From Parascedosporium putredinis (lineage: Eukaryota; Ascomycota; Sordariomycetes; Microascales; Microascaceae), in assembly GCA_949357655.1 (NCBI GenBank), contig CASHTG010000015.1, positions 1,116,001 through 1,180,000 of the forward strand: a DNA stretch of 64,000 nt, given 5' to 3'. Of the stretch, positions 21,855 through 34,710 are shown piece by piece. The position numbers and the translations under genes were made by a program. How positions within the stretch are numbered: the first letter of the stretch is position 1; each line of letters begins with the position of its first letter. The notes below the pieces were generated by a model. That model did not search any database. It was not told where the DNA came from and saw only the letters and a list, made by a program, of their open reading frames with translations.

Positions 21855-23111
21855 CTAGGCTGACCAGATCACAACCCTGCCATCAACACCGCTCGCTTCA
21901 ATGTATGTCAGCCTCATAATTGCCACTGCACACTAGAATTTCTCATGGGAGCGGGGGTTTTAGTTCGCTGAACGCTGGAGACCACTTACAACTGAATTTG
22001 GAAACTTTGCTGCCCGATGTTTCGTAGACCCGGACGGTGGAAATGGTGTTCTGATGCACAGTCTTGAGTTGTGTGTCATCTTTGGCTTTGCCCTTGAGAT
22101 CCATCTGCTTGAACATGTTGAGAGCAGATTCCTCTCGAGCATTATCTAGGCCAGGCCGTCCCTTGGCTTCAAGAGTACCAACAACCTGCCAGCCGCCCGC
22201 ATCGCCCTGGAACCTGAATGCTTCGCAGTCGTAGCCAGCCGCGATGATCTCGTCCTCGGAAGTCCAAATCAAGCTCATAAAAGGGAGCAGCTGAGTGGAA
22301 ATGCTCACAACTGCGCGAGGTGGCTGTTCGGGGCCGCTAGGGTAGACGACAGTAATGCTGCTGTCGTGGGCGGCGAAGGCGAGGGCATCTCCGCTTGGCG
22401 AGAACGATACTGCATGCACCCATCCCGCAGAGTTGTTCAAGAACTCGCCGCAAACGGTGTTGAATGGGAGGCGTTCGCCCCAGACACCAGGGCTCGGACG
22501 AGCATCGATGCCCTTGATAAAGGTAGAAAACACTCGGGCGTGCGCATCCGTTGATCCAGCGGCGAGGAGGACCGAGTTAGGGTGCCAGGCGACGCTGGTA
22601 ATGGTGCTTCGGATAGGCTTCTTCAAGTGCTTGAAACCCACCAGTCGTTCTCCTCCTCAAAGTAGCACGTAGCGATGACGCGGTCTCCCGACCCGACCGC
22701 AAATTTGGTCTCTGAAGGCGACCAGCGAACAAAGGTGGCGGCGCGGGCGATCCGAAGGAGCACAAGGGTAGGTTTATATCCGCTCGGGGAAGGTTCCCAG
22801 ACCAAGGCATTTCGATCTATACACAGACGATAATTTTAGCTTCTATACTGTCATTAAGTTTGGGGGCCTAGAGGGGAGGAGATGTTACCCTGGGAGCAGG
22901 TGACAATACGGCCGCTGTTGGGAGCAATGTCTACACTAGTGACGGTCTTGTCATGACCCTTGAGCTCGTCCTTGAGCTTGAATGAGTTTCCGACCCTGCC
23001 ATAGAGCTCAACAGAGGTGTTCCGGGCAACGGCCAGCAGCTTCCGGTCAGCGGAGAAGGAGTGGTCCGCGATCGGATTATGGAAGAGATGGTGGACCTCG
23101 GGGGCAGGCAT
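21855..23111 (-). CDS. ARC40: Arp2/3 complex subunit 1 (ARPC1/Arc40)
   Basis: WD40 beta-propeller subunit of the Arp2/3 complex, which nucleates branched actin at endocytic patches and growing tips. About 363 residues, the family's normal length, in three exons: 23111-22889, 22816-21990 and 21895-21855. Diagnostic pieces are the start MPAPEVHHLFHNPIADHSFS, GHDKTVTSVDIAPNSGRIVTC, DRNALVWE across intron 1, KFAVGSGDRVIATCYFEEEN, HLKKPIRSTITSVAWHPNSV and GWVHAVSFSPSGDALAF. The last 14-codon exon gives SGVDGRVVIW. One A is missing near 22631 (WWVS to KHLKKP). It shares a 432-bp divergent promoter with the snRNP gene. Confidence 0.95.
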
Positions 23112-23543
23112 TATGGGCGGAAGTGATAGGAGTAGCTCTCTACTATCACGTTGATGCAAGATAACGGAATGAAACTGGCGCGGAGGTATGCTCTCAAACA
23201 ATGTGTGTGCGCTCTTTGGACGAAATGGAAGATGACGAATGTCGATGATGATGGCTTGAGGGTGGAGGGGAAGGTGGTTGGTGGGGTTCGCCAGGCTTGG
23301 CCGGATTGGCATCTTTTGAAGCGGGTTAATGCAGCCACCCCCTATGGGTGTGGTGTGCGTGCGTTGGGTCAACCAAAATATTCCTAGGCGGACAGCGCAA
23401 ATATTAACCCACCCATCCATTAACCGACTCGACACAGCTTCAAGTTGCTCCCCCAGTTCGTCTTTTCGCGTCGCAACAGCATTTTGGCGGCGCCTTCAAA
23501 CCGAGCATTTCTCAAAATACGCAAAGCTCAGTTGGGGGACAAG
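23112..23543. promoter_or_regulatory. Bidirectional promoter, ARPC1 / snRNP gene
   Basis: 432 bases between two divergent start codons, so regulatory elements must be shared or interleaved. No single element stands out by eye. Confidence 0.5.
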
Positions 23544-24305
23544 ATGACATCCACCCTAGCGACTCGAGGGCTACCCTCCAACCCCTCCCTTCCAGCCAAG
23601 GTTCAGCCCATCCCACCGAACCAAACGTACGTTCTATTCTACGGCCCCCGACATTTCCTGAAAGCTTTGGTCGCGCCGGCGGTTTGCTAACATCATTGGT
23701 GTCCTCTCGTTGTAGTCTCTATGTTACGAACCTCCTCCGCGAAAATAAAGAAGCCAGACCTACGCACCGCATTATACCTCCTCTTCTCAACCTACGGGCC
23801 CGTGCTAGACATTGTAGCTCTGAAGACAATGAAGATGAGGGGCCAGGCGCACATCGTCTATCGAGACATCCAAACTTCCACGCAAGCATTGCGGGCACTG
23901 AACGGCTTCGAATTCTTAGGCTTGCCGATGGTAAGTCTCCCGCTCAAGGTCGAACGCGAAAGCGCCAAGCTAAACATGATGAAATCTGTAGAAGGTCGAA
24001 TACGCGAAATCCAAATCCCATTTCGTGGCCAAGTTGGACGGCACATTCAAGATGTCCAGTGCCTCTGGAGCGGCCGAGGTTGAGGTCACAGACTTGCAAA
24101 ACAGCATTTTCAACGCGCCAGCACCAGGGACGGCTGCTGCGGCCAAGGCTTCCGCCCTACCCCCAAGCCTCCCGCGATCGAGAGGACAACGGAGAGGGCA
24201 GACACACCCGAAAGTAGAGGTCAAAAGCGACCTCGCGACGCCGAAGAGGAATCGGAGGACGATGACAGTGACGTGGCTATGGAAGAGGACAGTGACGACG
24301 AATAG
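23544..24305 (+). CDS. U1A/U2B''-type snRNP protein (single RRM)
   Basis: RNA-binding snRNP protein of the U1A/U2B'' family. It binds a stem-loop of U1 or U2 snRNA in the spliceosome. About 204 residues in three exons: 23544-23626, 23716-23930 and 23992-24305. One RRM covers about residues 25-110. RNP2 is LYVTNL, KIKKPDLRTALYLLFSTYG is the family helix, LKTMKMRGQAHIVY contains RNP1, and KVEYAKSKSHFVAKLDGTF follows. The tail is acidic (ESEDDDSDVAMEEDSDDE). Only one RRM is present, which fits U2B'' (Msl1) better than two-RRM U1A, but some ascomycete proteins are called U1A. Two bases are missing near 23733 (NL to SAKIKK) and one in the C-run 24160-24164. Confidence 0.88.
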
Positions 24306-24395
24306 GGGTACAGCATCTCTTTTCTAGAGTATCGCTTTACTCATGGCTTTAGGAACCGCCTCGTCATCTCTTGAGCCTCAAAAATACCCATAGAA

Positions 24396-25292
24396 TCAAC
24401 GCACGACTTGATCCATCATCATCTCCTTCGGCACCCACAGCCCTACACAGCCGCCAACAAGGCCGAGCCACATGGTCAGATAGTTGTCCTTGGAGCAATC
24501 GAATCTTGACATTGCGTCGCCAAGGAGACAAGGGTGGACAAAAAGGAGGGGAATCCCGTGACAGGGTGATGCTGGATTGAATGGGAAAACACATTAGCTG
24601 GAGCCATGGCGCTGGGGCGTCCTCCGCAGGGTAGGGAAGGAATCGAAAATAGTCAAAATCATGATAGGGAAAGTGAAAGATCGGAGCATACGTCACCAGA
24701 AATACCGCCTATCGGTCCCGCACCCCTCAGAGCACCCTTGAACTGGTCCGGGACTAGGTACCGGAAAACAGTATCGATATTGAACGCGGGCTCATCTAGC
24801 GGGAGGCCGTGGAGGGTAAACCAGAGACACGGCATTCTATATGTAGGGTGAAGATGGATTTCGTATGTGACATAGCCAACATCCGGGTTAACGCTTGTGT
24901 CTCTTCTTAACGCCGCCTACGAACCTAGGTGTCAGGATTTTCAATTTGTTTGCATAGACCAGGGCGCGGTGACGAACCTCGTCCCCGTCCTCATCCACCA
25001 TCATCTCTTGATCTTGAGTGGCATCAACCACGTCATCTCGAAGTGAGAACCTCTCAATCTCGTAGGACAATCCTCCGTGATCCAAGCTCCCTTGCAGCGG
25101 TCGAGTAATCTGTACATATGTTCTATGATCCGAGTCCATCCCGAATGCGGTCGCCAGGGCTGTGCAAACTTGGAGCCTCCAGCGACGGCGGAGTGGCCCT
25201 AACGTGGCCTGCCTATATTGGCGGTCTAGAAAATGACACACCTCGGCGAACTCATCTCTTTCCAAGTGAGGGTAGTTCTTAAAGTCCATCAT
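24396..25292 (-). CDS. ATG10: ATG10, E2-like enzyme of autophagy
   Basis: E2-like enzyme that conjugates Atg12 to Atg5, needed for autophagosome growth. 238 residues in three exons: 25292-24978, 24916-24692 and 24571-24396. Start MMDFKNYPHLERDEF, then HFLDRQYRQATLGPL and YVQITRPLQ. The second exon carries YEIHLHPTYRMPCLWFTLHG, NIDTVFRYLVPDQFK and GPIGGISGDHHPVTG. The third gives FFVHPCLLGDAM with the catalytic Cys in HPC, then NYLTMWLGLVGGCVGLWVP. Intron 1 (61 nt) uses the unusual donor GTTCGT but has a CTGAC branch site 18 nt before its AG. Without splicing the frame ends just after exon 1. One T is missing in the T-run at 24540-24544. The ATG pair at 25292 and 25289 is the only good start. 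It is convergent with the snRNP gene, 90 bases apart. Confidence 0.92.
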
Positions 25293-26244
25293 AATTTCTA
25301 TCGTCCCCTCGAGGGCTCCCAAGACGAAGAGCGTTGGTAAAAGAGGATGTGGAGGTGGGGAGGGGCTCACGCATCGGCAGATATTAGATCCAGTCCATTC
25401 AACAGATCAGTGCCTAAAAGCCAGTCCAGGGTTCTAAATGACTGGCCTAACAATAGAGCTTGAGCCTGCTCGATGAGAATACCCTGCTCTCTAGATTTTA
25501 CAAGGTTAACATGATGCCCAGAATCTAGCAACTACTAAACAAGAGCACCAGCGAGTTTTGCTACATTGATCCATGCCATGCCGTTAATGGTTGATCGATT
25601 GAGTTGATCAGTTGGCACTCACGCCTTTCTCTTGTGAGGCTGGCCTGGCACGGTGACCCACTACAGCAGAATCCGTCTATCTAAGTGGATTGATCTACTA
25701 TCAATCTCTGGCCCTGGATCGATGTTCGGTTCGCTCAAACACGAGGCTTCTTGGGTGTCCGAAGCAGCTAAGAACTAACGAACAAGGTCTATTAAGGCTG
25801 TAAACGAAGTGATGTAAAATATTTACGAATCCTATACCAAATATACCGTCAAAACATGCTCCCAAAATTAACAAAGGAAACAGCTCCTGGGATCCATTGA
25901 TCCAGATAGATCCATTAGGTCTGGTGTCCATATACACTCGATTCCAGCCACTGAACCCGCCGCAATGTGAGCGGACCGTAATGGAAGATAGGCCTGTCAC
26001 GTGGCTGTTCAACCGAGCCTGTGGCATAATTCGGATGTAACTTTTTTGCGTCCAGCCAATCAGAAGGTGTCAAGAACCTTGTGCGTCTCTCGCTTCTTTG
26101 AACATCGCGACAAAGAGAGATAGATCCCTCTCATCAAAAATCCATCATTCCACAAGCACCTTTTTAAAACCAAATATCATCACCAATCCATACTGATTAT
26201 TTAAAGGAAACAGACTCCATAAGAGAGCCACTTGGTGGACTGCA
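25293..26244. other. Divergent intergenic region, ATG10 / RSC7
   Basis: 952 bases between divergent start codons. 25560-25930 contains several GATCCATTGATCC and TTGATCGATTGA-like elements. No gene seen. Confidence 0.5.
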
Positions 26245-28050
26245 ATGGGTCGTCGTTCGGGACGCGCTGCCGCCAGGCGTGCGGCCGCCGCACTCGGTAT
26301 GTTGAAGCGATGAATGCTCGTTTTCCGCGCCACTAGCCTCCACGACTCCCCATCTTTCTCTTTGTCGCGTGCTCAAAAATTTTATATCACTAACGAACCC
26401 TCTCTTCCGGACAGAAAGCACGCCTAAATCCTTTGATCCTGCTGTCGATGAAGACGAGGCGATGCAAGACGCCGATCCTGTAGAGCCGGAAGAAGAAGAG
26501 AAAGAAGAGAAGCCCAAGCCCGAGCCCGAGCCCGAAAGCGAACCTGAACCCGAGCAGGAGCCAGACGCCGAGCCAGACGCCGACGAGGAGGAAGCTGCGC
26601 CTGAAGAGTCCGGGGATGAACCTGCTGACAAGGAGGAAGAGTCGGCCGAATCAGCAAAGGAACCTACGCCACCCCCAGAGCCTGTCATTCGGCGCAGAAG
26701 GGTCGGGCGACCCCTAAGAACCGCCCTCCAGACTGGGACACGGCAGTTGCGACGCCTGAAAGAGATAGCGATGCCACTCCAAGGCGACGCGGCCGTGGCG
26801 GTTGGCGAGGCAGGGGTGGCCGTAAGGGTCAAGCAGGGCCGACAAAGCAGCAACAGACCATTGACCGAGAGGGCACTGTTGTCGACATCGCCGATGACGA
26901 ATGTGTACTCCCAGAGGATCCCGAGGGAGAGACCAAAGTTGATAAGCTAGGCAATCTACACGGTGGGCGGGATTACCGTTGCCGCACGTTTACAGTTCTT
27001 GGTCGCGGGAACAGACTCTATATGCTTTCCACTGAGCCCGCACGTTGTGTGGGTTTCAGGGACAGCTATCTGTTCTTTACTAAGCACTTGAAGCTGCACA
27101 AGATCATCGTCGACGATGACGAGAAGCGCGATATGATTGACCGCGAGATCATTCCCCACTCCTACAAGGGCCGCGCAATAGGAATCGTAACTGCTCGCTC
27201 AGTGTTCAGGGAGTTTGGAGCACGCATGATTGTCGGTGGGCGACGAATCGTCGATGACTACGAAGTCGCCAAGGCCCGTGCTGAGGGAGCCGTTGAGGGC
27301 GAGATTGCCGACCCGACAGACAGATTCATTGAGGGCGAGCCTTATAACAAGAACCAGTATGTCGCCTGGCACGGCGCTAGCGCCGTCTATCACCAAAGCG
27401 CGCCGGCCGTCCAGGCGCCAATCGGCAAACCTGACATCAAGAAAAGGCGGGTGAACGTGAACGACACCAACTGGATGCTGGAACATGCCAGGGACGCGAG
27501 GTAAGTTGATGGATGTAAGGTAGAGGCTGCCCATGGTCTACGATGCTAACGTGCCTGTCATCTCAAACAGTCTCTTCAACAGCACCCTCACAGCGGTTCG
27601 TTTAGGCCAGGTCAGTGGTGTCTATGAAATTCACACCAACATGATGCATTATCCGGCAATGATGCAGCCAACGCATGCAAAGTTCGAGCAACAGCCGCTA
27701 GCGAACGAGGAGAGCACGCCGACTGAGAGCAAGCATTTCCCACCGCTGCCCTCACGCGTCGCGCGTAATTTCCAAGTCTTGGACGTGCACATGGAGATGC
27801 CCCCGGCTGGTATCTCGACTGCAGCATACGGAAAGACTGTCACGGCCGAATTCCTCAATCCATTCCGGGGCCTCGGGGCTGTTTCTGATGATATCAAGGA
27901 TCTCCTCCCCCAGAGTGTCGAGCTGCGTTTGATGCGGCCAACGCACAAGAGAAGCAGTGGGTATCGAGGTTCCGAACCGAAACTGAAGACGGTTGCCGCC
28001 GCCTACCTGTCGTGGACAAGGCTGTGGTGCCCTTCTTCCCGTCCGCGTAG
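26245..28050 (+). CDS. RSC7: Chromatin-remodelling subunit RSC7/SWP82 family
   Basis: Subunit of RSC- or SWI/SNF-type nucleosome remodellers (Rsc7/Npl6 and Swp82 family). About 539 residues in three exons: 26245-26296, 26415-27500 and 27571-28050. The 17-residue first exon is Arg/Ala-rich (MGRRSGRAAARRAAAAL). Residues about 30-110 are very acidic with Glu-Pro repeats. An AT-hook-like VGRPPKNRPPDW and RRGRGGWRGRGGRKG follow. The conserved domain runs from YRCRTFTVLGRGNRLYML through HKIIVDDDEKRDMIDREIIP, GRAIGIVTARSVFREFGARM, NQYVAWHGASAVYH and VYEIHTNMMHYPAMMQPTH. Two C-run losses break the frame: 26711-26714 (before PPKNRPPDW) and 27907-27911 (DLLP to ECRAAFDAAN). Confidence 0.92.
26515..26590 (+). 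repeat. Coding Glu-Pro repeat
   Basis: GAGCCC/GAACCC-type hexamers in the acidic part of RSC7, encoding alternating Glu-Pro. The repeat is imperfect, so slippage is constrained or old. Confidence 0.8.
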
Positions 28051-31000
28051 AAACCTTGCGTCTTTGTGCCCATGCAACGCGGGCCCCTGGCAAGGCGTTT
28101 TTTCTGGCGGAAGCGGGCGGTGGCGGGAGCTGTCGCGTTTCGGGGTTCTTTTCTTCTTTTTGTTTATTTGTACAATATCAAGCACACTATCGTAGGGATA
28201 GTTTCCGCGAAAGGGTTTAGTTTGGGACGGGGCGCTTGTTTTTTATATCCACCGGGCACATATATATGGGCAGCAGGCAGTAATAGGGCTCTCCCTTGTG
28301 CGATGGGATCCCTCGTCTATCCGCTCAGTTTGCCTTGGAAGCCCGCTGCTCATGTTAGATGCAAGTTGGAAATACCCACAACGTGAGTATACATGGCGGT
28401 CTCAAGCGATCAGTCCCTCTTACAGATTCGAATATCTATGAAGCCTCCCAGGTTCAATACTCATGTGACCCATCCGCGATGTTCCTCGAGGCCTCAAGAA
28501 ACCCCAACTCTTCTCCACTGATGCAGACCATCTGCCAAACAAGGTTGGTTGTTCGACATATCCTTGACCACCCCCATCCAATAGAGGCTAGGATTTTCCA
28601 GATATGCAGCCAAGTACGTACGTGAGGCCCAATCGCAAGCGTAGGCGGTTTCTTGTGAGAAGCCAGGCTATCATGACCTGATTGGTCTTTTAACTGACCG
28701 AGTACATGTTTCTCGTCAAGGGACGTTCTGCATGTGCCAACTCCTGCGCCGAACCTCGAAGATGGCTCGGGAACAGCAGAGCGAACCACACTCGGTTGTC
28801 AAGACGAGCTTCACGATGGAGAGCAACCCGGTCAAACATCAAGTATTTGGGGTTGCCAACGGCAAGAATGAGGTAGCAAATGCAGGTGAAGAATAGTAGG
28901 AAACATCCAAGAGAGTAACGGCCAGATGCATTGGGCTCAAGTGAGATTTGAAAGTAATGGAACCAAACCCTCGCAGCTCGCTGGCCATGCGGGTCTTGTT
29001 CAGCCTCGGTGTGGTCGGGCTGGGAGCAAAGAAGCTGCGATTGGAGCCCCAAGCGCGCAACGAGATCACATCTCACATCTTCTCAGGGCCTGACGAGACC
29101 AGTTGCGAGACAAGGATAATATATTCTGATATTCTGCGGGACAACAACCTCCTCGGTGCAGCCAGAAGGATGTAGCAGATGCCAACAGGATTTACATCTA
29201 TTCACACGCTTGATTTGGTTGGTCCCCGATCTGCCAATGCGGTGATTGTGCTTCAAGATACAAGACTCAAAAATCCAGCTACACTTGCTCGGCTGAAAAA
29301 GTGGATTCGGCGTTTCGACTCCTGCTTCAAGTTGCCGAAAGCCACGAGCTCTCCTCTCAGCGAAAGCAGGCAAACAAAGCTCGTGCACCGTGTGCTCTCA
29401 GGGCCGAAAGAGGGGTTAGGAAAGAGGAAAAGGAAGGAGAAGAAAAGAAAAAAGGGTGAGCAGGGGGTGCGAAGGGGCCTGGGCACGATCTAGAACGCGC
29501 GGGCGGTTGGGAGGGGAGGATGATCGTCCCCGACGTCTCCTCAGACTAGGGTTATGACTCCAGAGAAAAGACCATTGAAGTCCCTGAGGACGGGATTGCC
29601 AAGCGCCAGACTAGCATTGACATGCAGCAGAGGCGGGGAGGTTACAGGCGGTGTGAGGTGTGGGAGAAATGTGGGCGGCTTGGGAGGGACCGGGAGGGAC
29701 CAGGAGGCAAAGGTGGGGAGACATTGAAAGTGTGAGAGGCACGGCCGAGGGCGGCACCGACAAGTTCCGAGTATCAATTCTCACTGGCTGAACTTCGAGC
29801 AGCGGTTCTGCACGCTTGACCCTGGCTTTTGCCTGGCCAAGGGAAGCACTTCGGGACTCTCTGCCTGTGCTACCTCCCCAACCATTTCCCCACCATTCGC
29901 CGTTTACCTGATCAGGCACTCATTCACCCGTGCATGTCGTGGATGAAATCTCGACGTGCAGAATTTTTAGTGCCCTCCCTTCTTCCACGTCGATTGATCT
30001 AGTGCTAATTGATCCACACCATTAATCCCTTTTGGTAGCTGCTCCTCGCTTTCGTGCAGCAGGAACGACGGGCCCGGTTTATTGACCCCCGCCCACGCCA
30101 ATCACCAGGCAAGGGAGGGAAACAGTGTACACTACAGCATAGGAGGAAAGAAAAGAAGAAAAAAAAACCCTCAACTCAGCCCCTCATCATTCTCCCAGAT
30201 CCACGTCCTGCATGCACCATGTAGGCCGTCCAGTCGAAAGAAGCGGAACACCATGCCAAACAGAGTATCGTCTTCCCAAAGCCGCCGGTCGACTCCTCTT
30301 TCTTCCTTCCTCTAACCTTGCGGTTCAAGATGCAAAGCGCTCCTCATCTGCACCCACATCTGGAGAGAATGGCAAGGTACTCATCCTCCCTCCCTTACCC
30401 CGCCACCCAGAGGAGGAGTCGGCCACCACCATCTTGTGTCCACGCCACCCACCCTCGCCTCCCTAGTGCGGGAGGAGAAGAAGACGACGAGTAGTGAGTC
30501 GGCTATGGGCGGAACTCGGACATCATCCCCCAATTTTGGGTAGTGATACATTTTCGTCCTGCAGGCAGCGATCAAGTGAACGAGATCGGCCTCTCGTCCC
30601 GTAACCACCGGGTCTCTCCAACGTCTTCAACATTCCACTTTGCCCACCCTCACCCGAGAAATTGAAAACTGATGCATGAAATGAATCGGCGTCGAGTAGT
30701 AAAGACTACTTATTGACATTCACTTGGACGTAGGTTCACTCTGATGGAGCGAACCGAAGTGGAGGTGCAGGCACATGCGTCCTGGCGGCAAGAGGAGTTC
30801 TTCGTTTGCTAGTAGCCTGCGTTGGTGCTCGTGACAAATTGTAGACGTAGAAAGGAAGGTGAAAATCCCGACGAAAGCATTCGACATTGGCAGGCAAGGC
30901 AGGTTCACCAGTGAAGCCTTTTTTCTTTCTTTTTTGAAGTGGTGATCTCGCCGTCCCCATGACGTAACCACGCCACCCTCGTAGTTCATGGTGAGAGGCT

Positions 31001-32610
31001 GTGGATGCCTACTCGCCCACCACTTCTAGTAACGATCATTCTTTTTCCTTAGTTTTGATGGATCTTGCTATTCTTTTCTTTCTTTCGTTTCGTTATATCA
31101 AGAATTTCCAACCCGACGGACAAGTGTTCTCGTGGGTACATCCATCCGTTGTATCCGTGGATCATCAATTAATGACGATACTCATTGCCACGTGAGAATG
31201 GCTGTCCCAGACGAGCGTTCGGCGAGGAACGCCATCAGAAAAGCTGCATGGGGGTGGACTCGTCATAAGCAGCTTTGGCCGGTATGATATGGGCAAGCTT
31301 CTCACGAAATTAATGAGAGCCTAATACCTTAGCCAGCTGCCTTCCCGAAACCACTTGCTCTTTAACTCGGGGCGAGAATTCCTTCTTCTCTCGTGTGGGC
31401 GCCTCTACCTCCTCGTCGGTAGTCAAAGTTTCTTACAGCCCGGCAGCGCCGCCAGCGGTGAAGCTGAAGCAGCACCTGACGTACTTGTATGTAACGGGAC
31501 ATCAAAATTTCTGCTGCCTGCAAGAGCAATAAAGCTTGTACTAGTACTCGAACGGCTCGCTGGCCTGTTTAGCCCTCGCGAATACAAAATCTTTCCCTGG
31601 CCGTGTTTTACTGGCCGGTTGGGGGTGGGAGAAAGAGACACATGATGTTAAAATATCGACGTTGTAGTCAATCTCGCTAGGGGAGTCGCCGAGGATATGA
31701 CAAGGACAGATGCGGGCGCTTGCCCGTTAGAGGCAGATCCTAGGCAGGTCCAGATGATTTTGCTGTCGAAATGTTCATTTGAAGCTTCTCCATCTCGAAC
31801 ATTGAAGGCTCAGTCCGGCCAAGCGGGCGGGAGCGTTGTGTCACAATAAATGCGTTGACTGATGTAGGTATACCAGCGCACCGGGATAACGGGATAAAGA
31901 AAAACCCGCTTGCACTGGGGCTTTTTTTTTTTCTCTTTTTCTCCGTTGTCTCGAGGCTAGGGTTGGTGGTGGCTTGGTGGGGTCCAAAATTGCCCGAAGA
32001 ATCGAACAATGATGATATTATTCTGTGGATAGGATCAAGATCTATCCCATCGTTCAAAGCTTGCTGGGTCATCCACAAGGAAGTCAGCCGATCTGCCCCT
32101 TCTCCCATTCGTCACCGCCACCGAGGGCCGTGGCAAAAGGGACATAGATCTGTTATCTACCTTGCGTCAATATGTAATCTTGAATGACAGACCCCGAGGC
32201 AGCGCTGGCCCCATCGTGAAAGACTTGTCGTCACCCCACGCTCTCGGATTAGGTCGGTCAAGACCCAGCGCCACTGGCATGTGGGACTTTTCTCCCACCG
32301 CCCATCGATCTTCTCGTCCGAAGCAAGGTGTTCGACGCTGACCCGTCTTGCCCCTGTGGACCAGGCGTGTAGAGAACTTTCTTAAGTGCCTGCAGCAAGT
32401 GGGTACGCCGATACTGAGTCCGCCTCCCGGTGGTGCCTGGATTTTTGACTTTTCTTCCTCCTCCCAGGAATCCTCTTGTCCACCAACCCTCTTCAGTCCC
32501 ACAGTAGACACCGTGCAAACTTATAGCTGAAGCTGATAGCGCGCCCTTCTCTAAAAGCAACTGGGCGTAGCGCTGGTGACGAGGCTGGTGGCTAGAGTGG
32601 ATTTGTCCAC

Positions 32611-32666
32611 TTTTTTTTTTTTTTTTTCTTTTAATTTTAATTTTAATTTTAATGTTTTTTTTTTAT
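32611..32666 (+). repeat. Poly-T / TTTTAA tract
   Basis: A run of 17 T, then TTTTAAT-type hexamers and a second T run. It is simple-sequence DNA in the gene-poor region. Confidence 0.9.
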
Positions 32667-34688
32667 ACAGGAACATTGAGGATGATACAACTGGTGATTA
32701 AGGAAACGGTTAATCCGGTGGAACCTTTCTTCAAATCTGGGCTTGTGCTCTCTCTGATGCCCAAGCCGATCGATCAGGCAGGGGACCAAGCAGGGTTAAG
32801 AAACAAGTACACTACACTAGGTAATTGACACACATTGCTCATGTGTTTGAGGAGAGTTACATATTAGACCATGCCATTGGACATCTCTCTTTCCGGATTG
32901 TGTTGCCGGGCTGTTAACGACGAAGAAGAACCCCCTGAGATCGGAACGGAGATGAGCTCGGTTTAGAGATTTCCTTTTCTTGATTTTCTCGAGAACTGCG
33001 CCTTTGCGTTCTTTTCTGGCAACTTCCTCCCAATAGCGGAACAGCGGTCCACTACACTTTCCAAAATAGTACGTTGAAAGTGCGTCGTGCATGAGTGTGC
33101 TACTTGGTAGTAGTACTTCCTAGTCTCAATACTTCCTTTCTTCGGCTAGAAGAGCCAGTGATGAGGTACAGTAGCAGTACTTGGGTCGAGTTCAATGGAG
33201 ACTTGATCAATCCCACGCTTGATCCACTCACTCTCCTTCGAGAACAATGGACGGCGCGAAGCGCAGAAATAGACAGCCCCTAATACCAGCCTCCGTCTCT
33301 TCAGCACGGCGGGGTCTTTGATGTTCATCAAATGGTCCTCTCGTTTAACATATTCTCGAATGTGACACACAACATGAGCCATTTTCTTGTTTACTTCCCA
33401 TTCCACATCGCTTGGGATGCATGTCATGAGAAGGAAGAGAAAAATTATTATCCCGAGTCCGCCTTTCCAATTCCCACCCCCACATTTCTTTGCTGTGAGT
33501 TGTGGGTTGCAGCTTGTCATGCCATGCAGACGGAGGAAGAATAATCGTGGAGACGTTTTGCGAAGATGCCGGAACTGGGGAATCCGTGAGTCCCTGGTTA
33601 TCTGGCGGTGAGGTGGCGGCGTCCTTACCACTCCTTTTCCGTATTCCATCAATCTCATATTATACTCGACACTAAATACGACCTACTCCCTCAGGAAGAG
33701 AAGCTGTTGTCATCATCTCCGCTCGAGTTTGTCCCTAGGCAGAGGCAGAGAAGGAACCCCCGTTCCCCCCTCCTTTTGGGGAGGAAGCGCCCTCTCTTTG
33801 CCGAGTACTTGCCCGTCATCCGTTGCTGGGGCTGCCTTTGGAACATCAAGAGTCAGGGTTCTCATACGGCAGGGCTCTCCTTCGACAGCGCGGTTGCTTT
33901 GTTTATTGTTCTTCACCTCAAATTTGAGAGTCGTTGCCTGATTCGAGATCCTGAGAAACGAACAGGGGCTAGTCGTTTGTCTAGGCAATAGCGTATTAAT
34001 TTTCTCTCTTTTCTTTCCATCACGTCTTCTCCCAAATTTACTTTCTAGTGTAATACTTCTAATAAATGGACCTCAAGACTTCTTTAATTTTACATGTCGT
34101 TTATTAGCCACCAAACAAGGCTTCGGTCGAGACCCAGGATTGCTCGTGTTCTGCCATCCCACACCACCCACCTGAAGAAGATCAATACGAAGAACTTCGT
34201 AGCTGGATCATGGGAGACTCGCATTGTGCTTCAGTGGCGAGCGGTGTGTCTAGCGTCGGGCCCTGCCCGCGCTGGCTGGCCTTTGTACGGCTAGTGTACA
34301 CTACCTTTTCCTGATACCCTGTTCCGACGCCACCGTTTTGCCCCCTTTTTCTCGAGAGTGGTCGCTCGCTGCCTCGTGCTTCCCATGTTGTACACTCCTA
34401 GTACTTTGGCTTTCGCGCTCGTGGGGCCAACGACTGTCGACCTTGCTGACATGGGCCGTTCCTCCGTCTAAGTAGACAAGGATATCCTTTTTCGTCCCAA
34501 CGAAGTAAAGCGCACTACTTGTAGGCACCTGAGCATACCCTTGATAATTGGTGAGGCATCCAGGCCATAGAGATTGACGAACTGTCGAGGGGCCCTGGCC
34601 GTACTAGCCCCGAGTGTATCATTTCAAGCCCCCTCGCCGATACCTGATAGATGTGCTGCAAATCTGGCTGAAATTGGGGGAATTACGT

Positions 34689-34710
34689 GTTGTTGTTGTT
34701 GTTGTTGTTG
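34689..34710 (+). repeat. (GTT)n microsatellite
   Basis: Seven tandem GTT triplets in non-coding DNA. Confidence 0.9.

Noticed and set aside
28690..29076. 128-residue minus-strand reading with one hydrophobic stretch
   Set aside because: No conserved motif, no promoter or intron signals, and composition is not clearly coding. Too weak to list as a gene.
31870..31900. GGGATAACGGGATAAAG, resembling a homing-endonuclease site
   Set aside because: It does not match a known site and there is no associated endonuclease gene or intron.
33146..33658. 170-residue minus-strand reading
   Set aside because: Random-looking composition and no motif. The stop-free length is not unusual for this base composition.
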